Source: Cupriavidus pinatubonensis
Lineage (GTDB): Bacteria > Pseudomonadota > Gammaproteobacteria > Burkholderiales > Burkholderiaceae
DNA: 64,000 nt
Assembly (NCBI RefSeq): GCF_019602855.1
Contig: NZ_CP080766.1
Span: 1,798,001-1,862,000 of the forward strand
Reading direction: 5' to 3'
Part shown: in pieces, positions 9,271-18,231 of the stretch
Layout of the letters: each line of letters starts with the position of its first letter
Numbering within the stretch: the first letter of the stretch is position 1
Made by a program: the position numbers and the translations under genes
The notes under the pieces: generated by a model
Seen by the model: only the letters and a program-made list of their open reading frames with translations
Told to the model about the DNA's origin: nothing
The model's database searches: none

Positions 9271-10038
9271 TCAACCGCGCACCAGCATCACCGCCGCCGT
9301 GGCGATCAGGCATAGCGCGAACAGCGCGCGCAGGCGGCGCTCGGGCATCCGGTGCGCCAGTGCCACGCCCCACGAAATCGTCAGCATGCCGCCCAGCGAA
9401 AGCGGGATGCCGCTGACCCAGTCGACATGTCCGGCATGCGCGTAAGTGGCAAGGGCCACCACGGCACCGGGCGTCACGAGGGCCAGCGCCAGCCCCTGTG
9501 CGGCGGCCTGTCGCATGCCGAACAGGCCAACCAGCGCCGGCGCGGCCACCACGCCGCCGCCGACGCTGAAGAAGCCCGAGAACGCGCCGCCGACCACGCC
9601 GACCAGCGGAATCCAGCGCGGCGAGACGCGTGCATGCTGAGCTGTGATCGCCCGTCCGGGCAGCAGCCGCCAGAGAAAATACAGCGCCAGGCCGATCATG
9701 AAGCCGGCAAAGATGCGGCGCAGCAACTGCGCATCCATGGAAGTAGCCAGCCGCGCCGACAGGTAGGTCGCGAGTACCGCGCTGAGTCCGAGCATGAGCG
9801 CCATGCGCAGCGCGATATCGGCACGCTTGCGGTATTGCCAGAAGCCGATCAGCACATTGGGCGCGATCATGACCAGCGCCGTGCCCTGAGCGAGTTGCTG
9901 ATCATCCATGCCGAACAACAGCCCGAGCGCGGGGATGGCAATCAAGCCGCCGCCGATGCCGAACAGGCCGCCTACCGCCCCAAGCAAACCACCCAACCCG
10001 AAAATCAACAGCGTAGACAGCAGGAAATGTTCGGGCAT
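9271..10038 (-). CDS. Sulfite exporter TauE/SafE family permease
   Basis: A 255-aa integral membrane protein with about eight predicted helices. The duplicated glycine-rich motif of the TauE/SafE (DUF81) family is visible twice, near the start (GGLLGAVGGLFGIGGGLIAIPAL) in part and again as GGAFSGFFSVGGGVVAAPAL near the middle. The family exports sulfite, sulfoacetate or other organosulfonates across the inner membrane. The ATG at 10038 is preferred over an in-frame GTG at 10047. It is convergent with the DUF938 gene and not obviously part of an operon. The transported substrate cannot be deduced. Confidence 0.88.
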   Translation of the reverse strand: MPEHFLLSTLLIFGLGGLLGAVGGLFGIGGGLIAIPALGLLFGMDDQQLAQGTALVMIAPNVLIGFWQYRKRADIALRMALMLGLSAVLATYLSARLATSMDAQLLRRIFAGFMIGLALYFLWRLLPGRAITAQHARVSPRWIPLVGVVGGAFSGFFSVGGGVVAAPALVGLFGMRQAAAQGLALALVTPGAVVALATYAHAGHVDWVSGIPLSLGGMLTISWGVALAHRMPERRLRALFALCLIATAAVMLVRG

Positions 10039-10143
10039 TGCAGGCACGGCGCAGGAACGGATGGAGGCGGGACGGAGGTGCGGCGGATGCGGGAGACATC
10101 ATACGCGACCATTCCGGCACCCGAAGCCGGCCCTCCGCGACGG

Positions 10144-10632
10144 TCACCCCTTCAGCAGGCCATGCCGGCGATGCCATTCCTGCAGCGACTCCTCCGGCCA
10201 GGTGCCGCAACGCACGTGGCCCTTGCCGCGTGGTACATCCACCCACTCGGGGGCGAAATCTAGGGCGGCCTCGACCACATCGGGCGGCTTGGGCAGCGGG
10301 GTATCGATGGCCGATGCGTGGGGATGGACGAGGTGCGGCCAGCGCGGATCGAACAACCACAGCGCGCTGCCGCACTTGAGGCAGAAATGCCGTTGCGCCG
10401 GTGAACGCGTGGCGCGCTTGCCGGGTTCGCGCATGACGGCGTGGTAGATCCCCAGGTGCTTCTTGCCGCGTACGCGCAGCGTCGAGGCATCGCCGCCCAG
10501 ATTGATGGCGTAGCCGCCGCTGCCTGCGGTCTTGCGGCAGATCGAGCAGTGGCAATGCATGAACGGATATGGAGAGTCCGACTCCAGCGAGAATTGCACG
10601 GCGCCGCAATGGCACGAGCCTTCGAGATGCAT
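10144..10632 (-). CDS. GFA (CENP-V/glutathione-dependent formaldehyde-activating) domain protein
   Basis: A 162-aa zinc-binding protein of the GFA/CENP-V family. Ligand cysteines are present in all three expected positions: GSCHCGAV (Cys7, Cys9), HCHCSICRK (Cys27, Cys29, Cys32) and FCLKCGSAL (Cys84, Cys87), consistent with two zinc sites. Characterised members condense glutathione with formaldehyde, but most paralogues are of unknown activity. AGGAGGCC five bases before the ATG at 10632 is a near-perfect ribosome-binding site and rejects the earlier in-frame starts. It stands 105 bases upstream of the TauE gene on the same strand. Confidence 0.88.
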   Translation of the reverse strand: MHLEGSCHCGAVQFSLESDSPYPFMHCHCSICRKTAGSGGYAINLGGDASTLRVRGKKHLGIYHAVMREPGKRATRSPAQRHFCLKCGSALWLFDPRWPHLVHPHASAIDTPLPKPPDVVEAALDFAPEWVDVPRGKGHVRCGTWPEESLQEWHRRHGLLKG

Positions 10633-10867
10633 GACTGGCCTCCTGTTCAACGATTCGATGCCATTGACTTTAGAAGACGTGCCGTCAGGGGCCCAAGGTC
10701 AATGTGCGGCTTACGCTGCTACCTGGCGGATGCCGTGCAGCCGGTGCTGCACCCTGGCAGCCATACGGGGGAATTCGGCCGCAGCGATGCGCTTTTTTGC
10801 AGGATTGGCAAGGTAGCGCCGTCGCTACCATGCTGGCTCCCGAATACCCCGCAGGATCCCTTTCCGA

Positions 10868-11929
10868 ATGATCAGGACACGTTTTCTCGCTGCGCTGTTG
10901 CCTGTCGCGCTGACCGCCTGCGGCGGCGGTGGAGGCGGTGGAGATAACTCCGCCCAGACGCCGATGGCGCCGCCGCCGACCGCTCGCGCACCGCAGACCA
11001 ACGTGCCTGCGCCCACCTATGTCGCGGGCTCGGGTCGGCTAGTGATGTTTCAGGCGCTCAACGACGTGCGCGACGCGCTCGGCGTCGGCCTGCTGGCACA
11101 GGATGCCGCGCTCGACACGGCCGCCCAGGCACACGCCGAATACCTGCAGGCCAACCGGATCGTCGGCCATGACGAAGCATCCGCCAACGCTGGGTACTAC
11201 GCCGACACGCCGCTGGCGCGCGCGCGCAAGGCCGGTGCTCCCGATACCGAATGGATTGGCGAGGTGGCGGCCGCACAAGGCGCGGGCGTCGACGTCGCCG
11301 CCGACGCCCGCGGCTGTTTCGACCAGTGGTACTCCACGGTCTATCACCTGCAGGGGGTGATCGACAATGCCGAGTCCGTGGGCGTGGGCTTCGTGCCTGC
11401 GCGTAACGGCTGGTTCAGCACGTGCGTGCTCATGTTCGGCACGAGTACCGCGGTGCCGCCCGGGCCGCAGGCCAACAGCACCCCTTATGCCGGCGGCCAG
11501 CAGATGGCTACGCATGCAATCGTGACGATCCCGCGCGCGGGCGAGGTGGCTGTGCAGCCCGGGTTCAATGCCGGTGGAGAACAGCCGAACCCGGCGCCGG
11601 ACCTTTCCGCGCCGGGCCGCCCCCTGATGGTGTACGTGAATGGTGCCAACGGCGAAGTCCTGACGGTGTCGAGCTTCCGTCTGTTCGACGGCACCGGCGC
11701 CGAAGTGCCCACGCGCGCGTTGGTGTCGGAGGCCGCGAAACCAGGCTCGATGGGGTCGGCCGTGGCCGACCCGAACGGCCAGTACCTGCGGCGCAACGCG
11801 GTGTTCCTGCTGCCGCTTGCGCCGCTGAAGTCTGGCGCCACCTACACGGTGAGCTTCGCCGGCGCGCGCGCCGGCACGCCGCTGAGCACAAGCTGGTCGT
11901 TCACTACGGTGGCTGCCCCGGTACCCTGA
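10868..11929 (+). CDS. CAP-domain (SCP/PR-1) lipoprotein
   Basis: A 353-aa putative surface or periplasmic lipoprotein. The signal peptide ends with lipobox LTAC (Cys18) followed by a glycine run and a Pro/Ala linker. Residues about 55-200 form a CAP domain: FQALNDVRDALGVG, the helix AQAHAEYLQANRIVGHDEA and the region WYSTVYHLQGVIDNAESVGVGF. The remainder (about 240-350) resembles an Ig-like SbsA-type domain, ending TSWSFTT. CAP proteins in bacteria are secreted and of diverse, mostly unknown function. The gene is convergent with alkB; 21 bases separate the stops. No operon partner is seen. Confidence 0.82.
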   Translation: MIRTRFLAALLPVALTACGGGGGGGDNSAQTPMAPPPTARAPQTNVPAPTYVAGSGRLVMFQALNDVRDALGVGLLAQDAALDTAAQAHAEYLQANRIVGHDEASANAGYYADTPLARARKAGAPDTEWIGEVAAAQGAGVDVAADARGCFDQWYSTVYHLQGVIDNAESVGVGFVPARNGWFSTCVLMFGTSTAVPPGPQANSTPYAGGQQMATHAIVTIPRAGEVAVQPGFNAGGEQPNPAPDLSAPGRPLMVYVNGANGEVLTVSSFRLFDGTGAEVPTRALVSEAAKPGSMGSAVADPNGQYLRRNAVFLLPLAPLKSGATYTVSFAGARAGTPLSTSWSFTTVAAPVP

Positions 11930-11950
11930 CCGGACGCTTTGCCGCAGCGG

Positions 11951-12622
11951 CTACAGCGCCCTGCGGAAGGTCAGGTTGATCCGTTTCTGCCCGAGCAGCG
12001 GGTGGTCACCATCGGCCAGCGGCGCCACGCCATGGAAGGCCAGGCGCGAAGGGCCGCCCCATACCACCACGTCGCCATGGGCGAGCCGTATGCGCGCAGG
12101 CCGGTCGGCGCGCCGCAAGCCGCCGAACAGGAACACAGCCGGCAGGCCCAGCGATACCGATACGATCGGGGCGCGAAGATCGCGCTCGTCGCGATCCTGA
12201 TGCAAGGAAAGCCGGGTGCCCGGCTCATACCGGTTGATCAGGCAGGCATCCGGCGCAAAGCAGGCAAAGCCTGCCTCGGCCGCGGCACGCGTGGCCAGGT
12301 CGAGGAATGCCGCGGGCATGGCCGGCCATGGCTCGCCATCGAGCGGATCGCATGGATCATAGCGGTAGCCCGTCCTGTCGGAGACCCAGCCGGCCTGCCC
12401 GCAGTTGGTCATGGCCACCGACATGCGCAAGCCACCCGGCGTGATCATGTGGCGCCAGGGCGCTTTTGCAGCAATGTCTCCGATCTCGTCGAGCAATTGC
12501 GGCGCCTGCGTGCGCGCAAAGCCGCGCAGCACGACGGCACCTTCCGCAAGCGGCTCGGGCGCGCTGCCGGGAGCATACCCGTCTTGCGAGTTGTCGAGAT
12601 TGTCGAAGAGGTCGAACGTCAT
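11951..12622 (-). CDS. alkB: AlkB-family 2-oxoglutarate/Fe(II) dioxygenase (DNA demethylase)
   Basis: A 223-aa member of the AlkB family, which repairs 1-methyladenine and 3-methylcytosine in DNA by oxidative demethylation. The iron triad is His141, Asp143 (SLHQDRDERD) and His197 (FHGV), and the 2-oxoglutarate-binding arginines lie in RINLTFRR at the C terminus. The substrate loop WRHMITPGG is also typical. The start at 12622 (MTFDLFD) matches known AlkB lengths; an upstream extension to 12721 is rich in Arg/Cys and unlike the family. No Ada box or ada gene is adjacent. Confidence 0.92.
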   Translation of the reverse strand: MTFDLFDNLDNSQDGYAPGSAPEPLAEGAVVLRGFARTQAPQLLDEIGDIAAKAPWRHMITPGGLRMSVAMTNCGQAGWVSDRTGYRYDPCDPLDGEPWPAMPAAFLDLATRAAAEAGFACFAPDACLINRYEPGTRLSLHQDRDERDLRAPIVSVSLGLPAVFLFGGLRRADRPARIRLAHGDVVVWGGPSRLAFHGVAPLADGDHPLLGQKRINLTFRRAL

Positions 12623-12800
12623 GGGGCAGTGGCACAGGCAGGATGGCACGGCAACCTGGGGAATTATCGCTCCGATGCACCGGCGCCGCCGGAACGCTGT
12701 GGCACGGTGTATCGCGCACATTTTGATTCACTGCACTCGTCGGCCCTCGATCGGGAAAATCAGGGTTTATACTTAGCTCCACCTTCCTGATTCCTGCCCC

Positions 12801-12980
12801 ATGACATCGCGCCCGCTCGATCGGGCCAGTTCGACCCGCTGCATCATGAAACGCTTTCTCGCCTTCAGTCTTGTCGCCTGGCTTGCCGCAGCCGTATTGA
12901 TCTTCGGCGGGGATTCGCCGGCGATGATCGCGTTGAGCGGGGTAGTCGCGCTCGCGGGCCTGGACATCTTCCAGCCCTGA
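12801..12980 (+). CDS. Possible small membrane protein (59 aa)
   Basis: A short frame encodes 59 aa from the ATG at 12801, or 44 aa from an in-frame ATG at 12846 (MKRFLAFSLVAWLAAAVLIF). Two hydrophobic segments (about residues 18-35 and 42-54 of the long form) suggest a membrane peptide. A TATACT hexamer lies about 30 bases before the first ATG, but no well-spaced -35 is obvious. It sits between alkB and the fliK terminator and runs convergently towards fliK. The family is not recognised, and coding status is uncertain. Confidence 0.4.
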   Translation: MTSRPLDRASSTRCIMKRFLAFSLVAWLAAAVLIFGGDSPAMIALSGVVALAGLDIFQP

Positions 12981-13000
12981 GCCGCCGCTGAGCTGAAAAA

Positions 13001-13031
13001 GACAAAGGCCGCCCGTGAGGCGGCCTTTGTC
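13001..13031 (-). terminator. Terminator of the fliF-fliK operon
   Basis: GACAAAGGCCGCC at 13001-13013 and its perfect complement at 13019-13031 form a 13-bp stem with a 5-base loop. On the minus strand it is followed by TTTTTC and lies 29 bases beyond the fliK stop. It could also stop transcription from the small plus-strand gene. Confidence 0.9.
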
Positions 13032-13060
13032 GTGTTGGAAGCGCCTGGGGCGCCACTCAG

Positions 13061-14530
13061 TCAGGCGAAGGTATCGACCTCTCCCTGTGCCAGCACGCGT
13101 GCCGGACGGGCGACCGGCGTGGCGGACGGGGACGCGGACTCGGCGCTGGCCAGGTTCGTGCCGAAGCCCGTGTGGCCGCGGCTGTTGCCGGCCTGCTGCT
13201 GTTGCTGCTGCTGACCGTTGCCGGTCTGGCCGGCAAAGCTGTCGGCGCCGACCGACGTCTGGCCGAGCTGGATGCCGTTTTCGGACAGTGCCGTGCGCAG
13301 GTGGGGAATTGCGGCTTCCACCGCGGCGCGCACGGCCTGGTGCGGCGAAACGAACTGCGCCTGGGCCTGGTCGTTGACGACGTTGAGCACAACCTTCAGC
13401 GGACCCAGGTTGGGCGGGTTCAGCTGCAGTTCGGCGCTCTGGCTGCCTTGCCCCGTGAGCCGGATCATCTGCTGGCCCAGCGCCTGCGGCCACTGCGTGT
13501 CGTTCAGCGGCGGCGCCACCACGGGGCGTGCGGCTGCGGCGACGGCTGCCGGAGCGGCGGAAGGCGACTGGTTGGCCAGTGCCGCGGCAATTGCCGCTGC
13601 AGCGCCGTCGTTCTGCGTGGGCACTGCGGAATCGGCCGTTTGCGCGGCGACCTGGATCTGTTGCGCGAACGGGGCTGCCACGGTTTTGCCGTCCTGCGCA
13701 GGACTGTCGACGCGCTGCAGTGCCATGTGCTGAGGCTGACCGGCGCCAGGCTGGCCCTGGCTGTCGGCGAACTGGCCGCCGTGGCCCTGCCGCATGTCAG
13801 CCGCCGCAGTCAGCGGCGCATTCGGCGTGGCGGCGGTCTGGGCGGCGTCAGTCGTGGCAGGCTTTGCCGAAGCGTCTGCCAGCACGGCGCGCTGCGACAG
13901 GATATTGGCAAGCGTGTCGGCGACAGTCGGAGCCGACTTGGCTGGGGTGGCCACCTGCACCGTTGCCTGGGCGGCTTGCGTATCGACCGTATCGGTATTC
14001 AGGTCCGCGAGCGTGGTCGCGGCGGCGCCGGTCGTATCGGTCGATGCGGCTGCAGGCGATTGCAGTGCTGCAAGTCCCGACGCTGCGGCGGTACCGGCGG
14101 CCGCGACGGTGTTGCTGCCTGCGGCAGTTGCCGGCGCGCCATCCGCGGCGACAGGGGCGGGCGTGGCCGGCAGCAGCGCGGCCAGTGCTGCCGCAGCGGC
14201 GCTGGCATCAGCCGCCTGCGCGCTGGTGTCCTCATCGTCATTGGGGTCCTTGCGACGGCCCGGCTGTGCGCCGGTCTTGCCGGCGGTGGCGCGCGGCGTG
14301 TCCTTGGCGTCGGGCGTCTTCGCGGTGTTGTTGTCGCGGGTGTCCTTCGCCGGTGCGACCTTTGCAGGCTGGGCCTTGGCACTGGAATCCTGGCTCGGCG
14401 CGGGTTGACTGTTGTCCTTCGCGCGCGACAGCGCACCACTGAAGGCGTTGTTGCCGGCATCTGCCGCTGCACGGCTGGCCGGGTCGGCCTTGGGAGAGGC
14501 GTTGCTGACGATCTGGCTGATATCGATCAT
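13061..14530 (-). CDS. fliK: Flagellar hook-length control protein
   Basis: A 489-aa FliK, the molecular ruler secreted during hook assembly that switches export specificity through FlhB. The first 330 residues are Ala/Thr/Gln/Pro-rich and low complexity, as in other FliK proteins. The conserved C-terminal domain (about 355-445) contains LRLTGQGSQSAELQLNPPNLGPLKV-like sequence and the strand FVSPHQAVRAAVEAAIPHLR. Near the end a run of eight Gln is encoded by mixed CAG/CAA codons. It is the last gene of the fliF-G-H-I-J-K unit and is followed by a strong terminator. A second FliK-like protein is encoded at 21079-22401. Confidence 0.9.
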   Translation of the reverse strand: MIDISQIVSNASPKADPASRAAADAGNNAFSGALSRAKDNSQPAPSQDSSAKAQPAKVAPAKDTRDNNTAKTPDAKDTPRATAGKTGAQPGRRKDPNDDEDTSAQAADASAAAAALAALLPATPAPVAADGAPATAAGSNTVAAAGTAAASGLAALQSPAAASTDTTGAAATTLADLNTDTVDTQAAQATVQVATPAKSAPTVADTLANILSQRAVLADASAKPATTDAAQTAATPNAPLTAAADMRQGHGGQFADSQGQPGAGQPQHMALQRVDSPAQDGKTVAAPFAQQIQVAAQTADSAVPTQNDGAAAAIAAALANQSPSAAPAAVAAAARPVVAPPLNDTQWPQALGQQMIRLTGQGSQSAELQLNPPNLGPLKVVLNVVNDQAQAQFVSPHQAVRAAVEAAIPHLRTALSENGIQLGQTSVGADSFAGQTGNGQQQQQQQAGNSRGHTGFGTNLASAESASPSATPVARPARVLAQGEVDTFA

Positions 14531-14553
14531 GGGTGGATGCTTGTCCCTTGGGC

Positions 14554-15006
14554 TCAGTTGAGTCGGCTGGCGTTGTCACGGGCCAGTCGTGCGGCGTATT
14601 CGTCGTTGGCGCGCTGCTCGCGGCGCGCGGCGACCTTTTCCTCGCGGGCGTCGGCGCGCGCGATCAGGGTGTCGAACGAGTTCACGCGGCGCTTGTTGTT
14701 CTGCCAGCGGCTGCGTCCGGCCAGCAGGTCGGCTTCGGCCTTTTCCAGCGCGGTGGTCTGCTGGCGGATGGCGTGGTCGAGCGAATCAAGGAAGCGCGAG
14801 AAATCGTGCCAGCGCCCCGACGTCATCCCTTCCGCGGCCACTGCCTGCATGCGCTCGCGGTATTCGTGGCGATATTGCGTGAGCTGGTTGAGCTGGTTCT
14901 CGGCCTGCGTGCGCAGCCCCTGCAGCCGGCCCAGTTCGCGCGCGGCGGCATCGGTGTCGTTCTGGGCCAGCTCGGCCAGGGTTTGCAGAGCATTCGGTTT
15001 AGCCAT
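14554..15006 (-). CDS. fliJ: Flagellar export chaperone FliJ
   Basis: A 150-aa, highly charged, almost wholly alpha-helical protein of the FliJ family. It is predicted to form an antiparallel coiled coil (for example [22 protein letters not shown] and [20 protein letters not shown]) that inserts into the FliI hexamer like the gamma subunit of F1-ATPase and handles export chaperones. Its ATG at 15006 overlaps the end of fliI by 8 bases, and fliK follows after 23 bases. Position and coil pattern make the assignment secure despite low sequence conservation. Confidence 0.92.
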   Translation of the reverse strand: MAKPNALQTLAELAQNDTDAAARELGRLQGLRTQAENQLNQLTQYRHEYRERMQAVAAEGMTSGRWHDFSRFLDSLDHAIRQQTTALEKAEADLLAGRSRWQNNKRRVNSFDTLIARADAREEKVAARREQRANDEYAARLARDNASRLN

Positions 15007-16465
15007 ATTCGCTCCTGTCGAAGAGGCTATGCAGCTGCCCGACCGCGTCGTCGTATTCCGCGCGCTCGTGGATGTCCTGCTGCAGGAAGGCTTCCATCCG
15101 GGGATGGAGCCGGATCGCCAGATCCAGCTCGGGATCGTTGCCGGGCACGTACGCGCCCACGCTGATCAGGTCGCGGTTGCGCTGGTAGCGCGACATCAGC
15201 TGCTTGAAGCGGCGCACCGAGCTGAATTGCTCGGGCGGGATCAGCGCGGTCATCGCGCGGCTGATCGACGCTTCCACGTCGATGGCCGGATAGTGGCCGG
15301 CCTCGGCCAGGCTGCGAGAGAGCACCACATGGCCGTCCAGGATCGCGCGCGCCGAGTCGGCGATCGGGTCCTGCTGGTCATCGCCCTCGGTCAGCACGGT
15401 ATAAAAGGCCGTGATCGAGCCGCCGCCTTCCGGGCCGTTGCCGGTGCGCTCGACCAGCGTCGGCAGCTTGGCAAACACCGAAGGCGGATAGCCCTTGGTG
15501 GCGGGCGGCTCGCCGATCGCCAGTGCGATCTCGCGTTGGGCCATCGCGTAGCGCGTGAGCGAATCCATGATCAGCAGCACATGCTTGCCCTGGTCACGGA
15601 AGTACTCTGCCAGCCGCGTCGAATACGCGGCGCCCTGCATGCGCAGCAGCGGCGAGCAATCGGCCGGTGCCGCCACCACGACCGAGCGGGCGCGGCCTTC
15701 GGGGCCGAGGATGTGTTCGATGAATTCCTTGACCTCGCGGCCGCGTTCGCCGATCAGGCCGACCACGATCACGTCTGCGCTGGTGTAGCGCGCCATCATG
15801 CCGAGCAGCACGCTCTTGCCCACACCGGAGCCCGCGAACAGGCCCATGCGCTGGCCGCGTCCCACGGTCAGCATGCCGTTGATCGCGCGCACGCCGGTGT
15901 CGAGCACCGTCTGGATCGGCGCTCGCATCAGCGGGTTGATCTGTTCGGCGGACAGCGGGACTTCCTGCGCGGCGCGGATCGGGCCCAGGCCATCGAGCGG
16001 ACGGCCGGCGGCATCCACTACGCGGCCGAGCATGCCTTCGCCGACCGGCAGGCGCTTGGAACCCGGCTCGCGCGGCGAGCTGGCGCCCTCCGGCTGCGGC
16101 GACGGCTCGAGCGGATAGACGCGCGCGCCGGGCAGCAGGCCAACCACGTCGGACTGCGGCATCAGGTAGAGGCGGTCTGCGCCGAAGCCGACGACTTCGG
16201 CTTCAGCCGTGCGCTGGCCGCCGGCATTGGCGCTGAACTGCCCCGCGGGCAGTTCGATCAGGCAGTCGCTGCCCACGGGCAGTCGCAGGCCAACGGCTTC
16301 CAGCACCAGGCCGGCAGCGCGCGTGAGTCGCCCGCAACTGCGCTTGCTGTCGAGGCCGGAGATGCCGGCCGATGCCTTGTTCAAGGCATGGCGCCAGTGC
16401 TCCGCGTGGGGCACCGGCGGCAGTTCGGGCACGTCGGTCCGGGCTTCCGTCGCAGCGTCAGTCAT
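14999..16465 (-). CDS. fliI: Flagellum-specific ATPase FliI
   Basis: A 488-aa type III export ATPase that energises release of flagellar substrates from their chaperones. The Walker A segment [15 protein letters not shown] lies at about residues 208-222 and Walker B is [21 protein letters not shown] in the second half. The C-terminal part [22 protein letters not shown] is typical of FliI. The start at 16465 (MTDAATEA) overlaps the fliH stop by 8 bases; a longer frame to 16576 would run deep into fliH and is rejected. Confidence 0.96.
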   Translation of the reverse strand: MTDAATEARTDVPELPPVPHAEHWRHALNKASAGISGLDSKRSCGRLTRAAGLVLEAVGLRLPVGSDCLIELPAGQFSANAGGQRTAEAEVVGFGADRLYLMPQSDVVGLLPGARVYPLEPSPQPEGASSPREPGSKRLPVGEGMLGRVVDAAGRPLDGLGPIRAAQEVPLSAEQINPLMRAPIQTVLDTGVRAINGMLTVGRGQRMGLFAGSGVGKSVLLGMMARYTSADVIVVGLIGERGREVKEFIEHILGPEGRARSVVVAAPADCSPLLRMQGAAYSTRLAEYFRDQGKHVLLIMDSLTRYAMAQREIALAIGEPPATKGYPPSVFAKLPTLVERTGNGPEGGGSITAFYTVLTEGDDQQDPIADSARAILDGHVVLSRSLAEAGHYPAIDVEASISRAMTALIPPEQFSSVRRFKQLMSRYQRNRDLISVGAYVPGNDPELDLAIRLHPRMEAFLQQDIHERAEYDDAVGQLHSLFDRSEYG

Positions 16466-17225
16466 GCTGCGGCTCCCACGGATCGTCGCGGCCCAGGGCC
16501 TTCGCCACGCGTGCCCAGCGGGTTTCCAGCCGGGCGTCGCGTTCGCCGCTGGTCGCGCTGGCGATGCAGCCGCCACGCGTGACGGCCGGGTCTGCGCGCA
16601 GGGTCCAGCCAGCAGCTTCGAGTTCGCCCTGCATATGCGCTTCGACCAGCCCCACGTCTTCGGGATGGAGCAGCAGGCACGGCGAGCCGGTCAGCGCCGG
16701 TTCGCTGGTCAACAGCTCGCGCACGGCGGGCAGCAGGACTTCCGGATCTTCTTCCACTTTCGTGCGCACGAGCTGGCGCGCGACATCGAGCGCGAGCGAA
16801 ACCAGCGCATCGGACACTTCCTGATCGACGCCGTCGAGCGCCTTGCGGAAGTTCGCGGCCAGTCCCTGCAGGCGCGTGGCTTCGTTGCGCGCGGCTTCGA
16901 GCCCGCGCGCATAGCCTTCGCGGTGGCCGTCGCCATAGCCCTGGGTCTGGCCCTGGGTATAGCCCTGTGCGTAGCCTTCCTTGCGCGCGCCTTCGCGCAT
17001 GGCGTCGAGCGCCGCGAAGTCGATCGGCGGCGGTGCCGGTTCGGCGGGTGCTTCCTGCACGATCTCTTGCAGCGCGGCGCGCGGGTCCAGGGAACCCATC
17101 TGCCAGCGCTGCCAGCCGGCGCCGCGCGTGCGGCGCGGCGGCTCGAACGGGGCAAAGCCGCCAGCGTCGCCGCCGGCCTGGTTCTCGCGCAGTGCGATAC
17201 GTGCGGCAAGGCCGCGCTCAGACAT
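16458..17225 (-). CDS. fliH: Flagellar assembly protein FliH
   Basis: A 255-aa negative regulator and stator-like partner of FliI. It has a disordered N terminus, a region of repeated [21 protein letters not shown] (glycine-repeat helix typical of FliH, about residues 85-110), and a C-terminal domain ([17 protein letters not shown]...) that binds FliI and FliN. GGAGGAGACG lies upstream; the ATG at 17225 gives the best spacing, with ATG at 17231 as an alternative. It overlaps both fliG (8 bases) and fliI (8 bases), indicating translational coupling. Confidence 0.93.
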   Translation of the reverse strand: MSERGLAARIALRENQAGGDAGGFAPFEPPRRTRGAGWQRWQMGSLDPRAALQEIVQEAPAEPAPPPIDFAALDAMREGARKEGYAQGYTQGQTQGYGDGHREGYARGLEAARNEATRLQGLAANFRKALDGVDQEVSDALVSLALDVARQLVRTKVEEDPEVLLPAVRELLTSEPALTGSPCLLLHPEDVGLVEAHMQGELEAAGWTLRADPAVTRGGCIASATSGERDARLETRWARVAKALGRDDPWEPQHD

Positions 17226-18231
17226 AGGCATCGTCTCCTCCGCCAATCTGGACTTCGCCGGCATCGGCCAGGCGTCTTACCACCTGCAGGATGGCCTTCT
17301 GCTCGGCCTCGACCTGCGACACGCGCACCGGGCCCAGCGCATCCAGGTCCTCGCGCAGCATTTCGCCGGCACGCGTGGACATGTTGCGGATGAACTTGTC
17401 GCGCAGCTCGGCCGGCGCGCCCTTGAGCGCGACGATGAGCGATTCGGTGGCAATTTCCTTGAGCACGCGCTGGATGCCGCGATCGTCGACTTCCATGAGG
17501 TTCTCGAACAGGAACATCTCGTCGATGATCTTCTGCGCCAGGTCGCCGTCGTGCAGGCGCACGCCGTCGATGACGGCTTCTTCGTGCGCGGTGCTCATCA
17601 GGTTGATGATCTCGGCCGCCGTGCGTACGCCACCCATGCGGCTGCGCTTCAGGCTCTGGCCCGACAGCAGCTTCGACAGCACGTCCGTCAGTTCCTGCAG
17701 CGCGCCCGGCTGCACGCCGCCGAACGTGGCGATACGCAGGATCACGTCGTTGCGCAGGCGGTCCGTGAACAGCGCCAGCACTTCGGACGACTTCTGGCGG
17801 TCCAGGTGGATCAGGATCGTGGCGATGATCTGCGGATGCTCGTCGCGGATCAGTTCGGCCACCGAGGTCGCATCCATCCAGTTCAGCGAGTCGATGCCGC
17901 TGCCCGGATCGCGCGATTCCAGGATGTCCTCGATCACCGACTGGGCGCGCTCTTCGCCGAGCGCCTTGTTCAGCACGCTGCGGATGAACGAGCTCGAATC
18001 GACGTTCAGCGCCAGGTATTGCTCGGTCTCGCCGCGGAACTCGCCGAGCACGCCGGCCATTTCCTCGCGCGTCACGGAGCGCAGTTCGGCCATGGCCGAG
18101 CCCAGTTCCTGCACCTCGCGCTGGGACAGGTGCTTGAACACTTCGGCAGCGGCGTCTTCGCCGATCGCCATCATCAGGATGGCGCTCTTCTGCAGGCCGG
18201 TAGCAGTGGAGGCGGCTTTAGCGGAGGTCAT
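17218..18231 (-). CDS. fliG: Flagellar motor switch protein FliG
   Basis: A 337-aa rotor protein that binds the MS ring (N terminus), FliM (middle, EHPQ motif at about residue 135 with SEVLALF nearby) and the stator MotA (C terminus, charged torque helix with [16 protein letters not shown]...[21 protein letters not shown]). All three ARM-like domains are intact. The ATG at 18231 is chosen over a TTG at 18237. It overlaps the fliF stop by 14 bases. The short [13 protein letters not shown] tail is usual. Confidence 0.96.
   Translation of the reverse strand: MTSAKAASTATGLQKSAILMMAIGEDAAAEVFKHLSQREVQELGSAMAELRSVTREEMAGVLGEFRGETEQYLALNVDSSSFIRSVLNKALGEERAQSVIEDILESRDPGSGIDSLNWMDATSVAELIRDEHPQIIATILIHLDRQKSSEVLALFTDRLRNDVILRIATFGGVQPGALQELTDVLSKLLSGQSLKRSRMGGVRTAAEIINLMSTAHEEAVIDGVRLHDGDLAQKIIDEMFLFENLMEVDDRGIQRVLKEIATESLIVALKGAPAELRDKFIRNMSTRAGEMLREDLDALGPVRVSQVEAEQKAILQVVRRLADAGEVQIGGGDDAYV

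Noticed and set aside
13188..13216. Poly-Gln tract near the fliK 3' end as a phase-variable triplet repeat
   Set aside because: CAG and CAA codons are mixed and the tract is in frame, so length changes would not switch the gene off.
13172..16582. Very long plus-strand open frame (over 1100 codons) across the fliK-fliJ-fliI region
   Set aside because: It lies opposite three securely identified flagellar genes; its Arg/Ala/His-rich translation is the usual product of antisense reading in high-G+C DNA.
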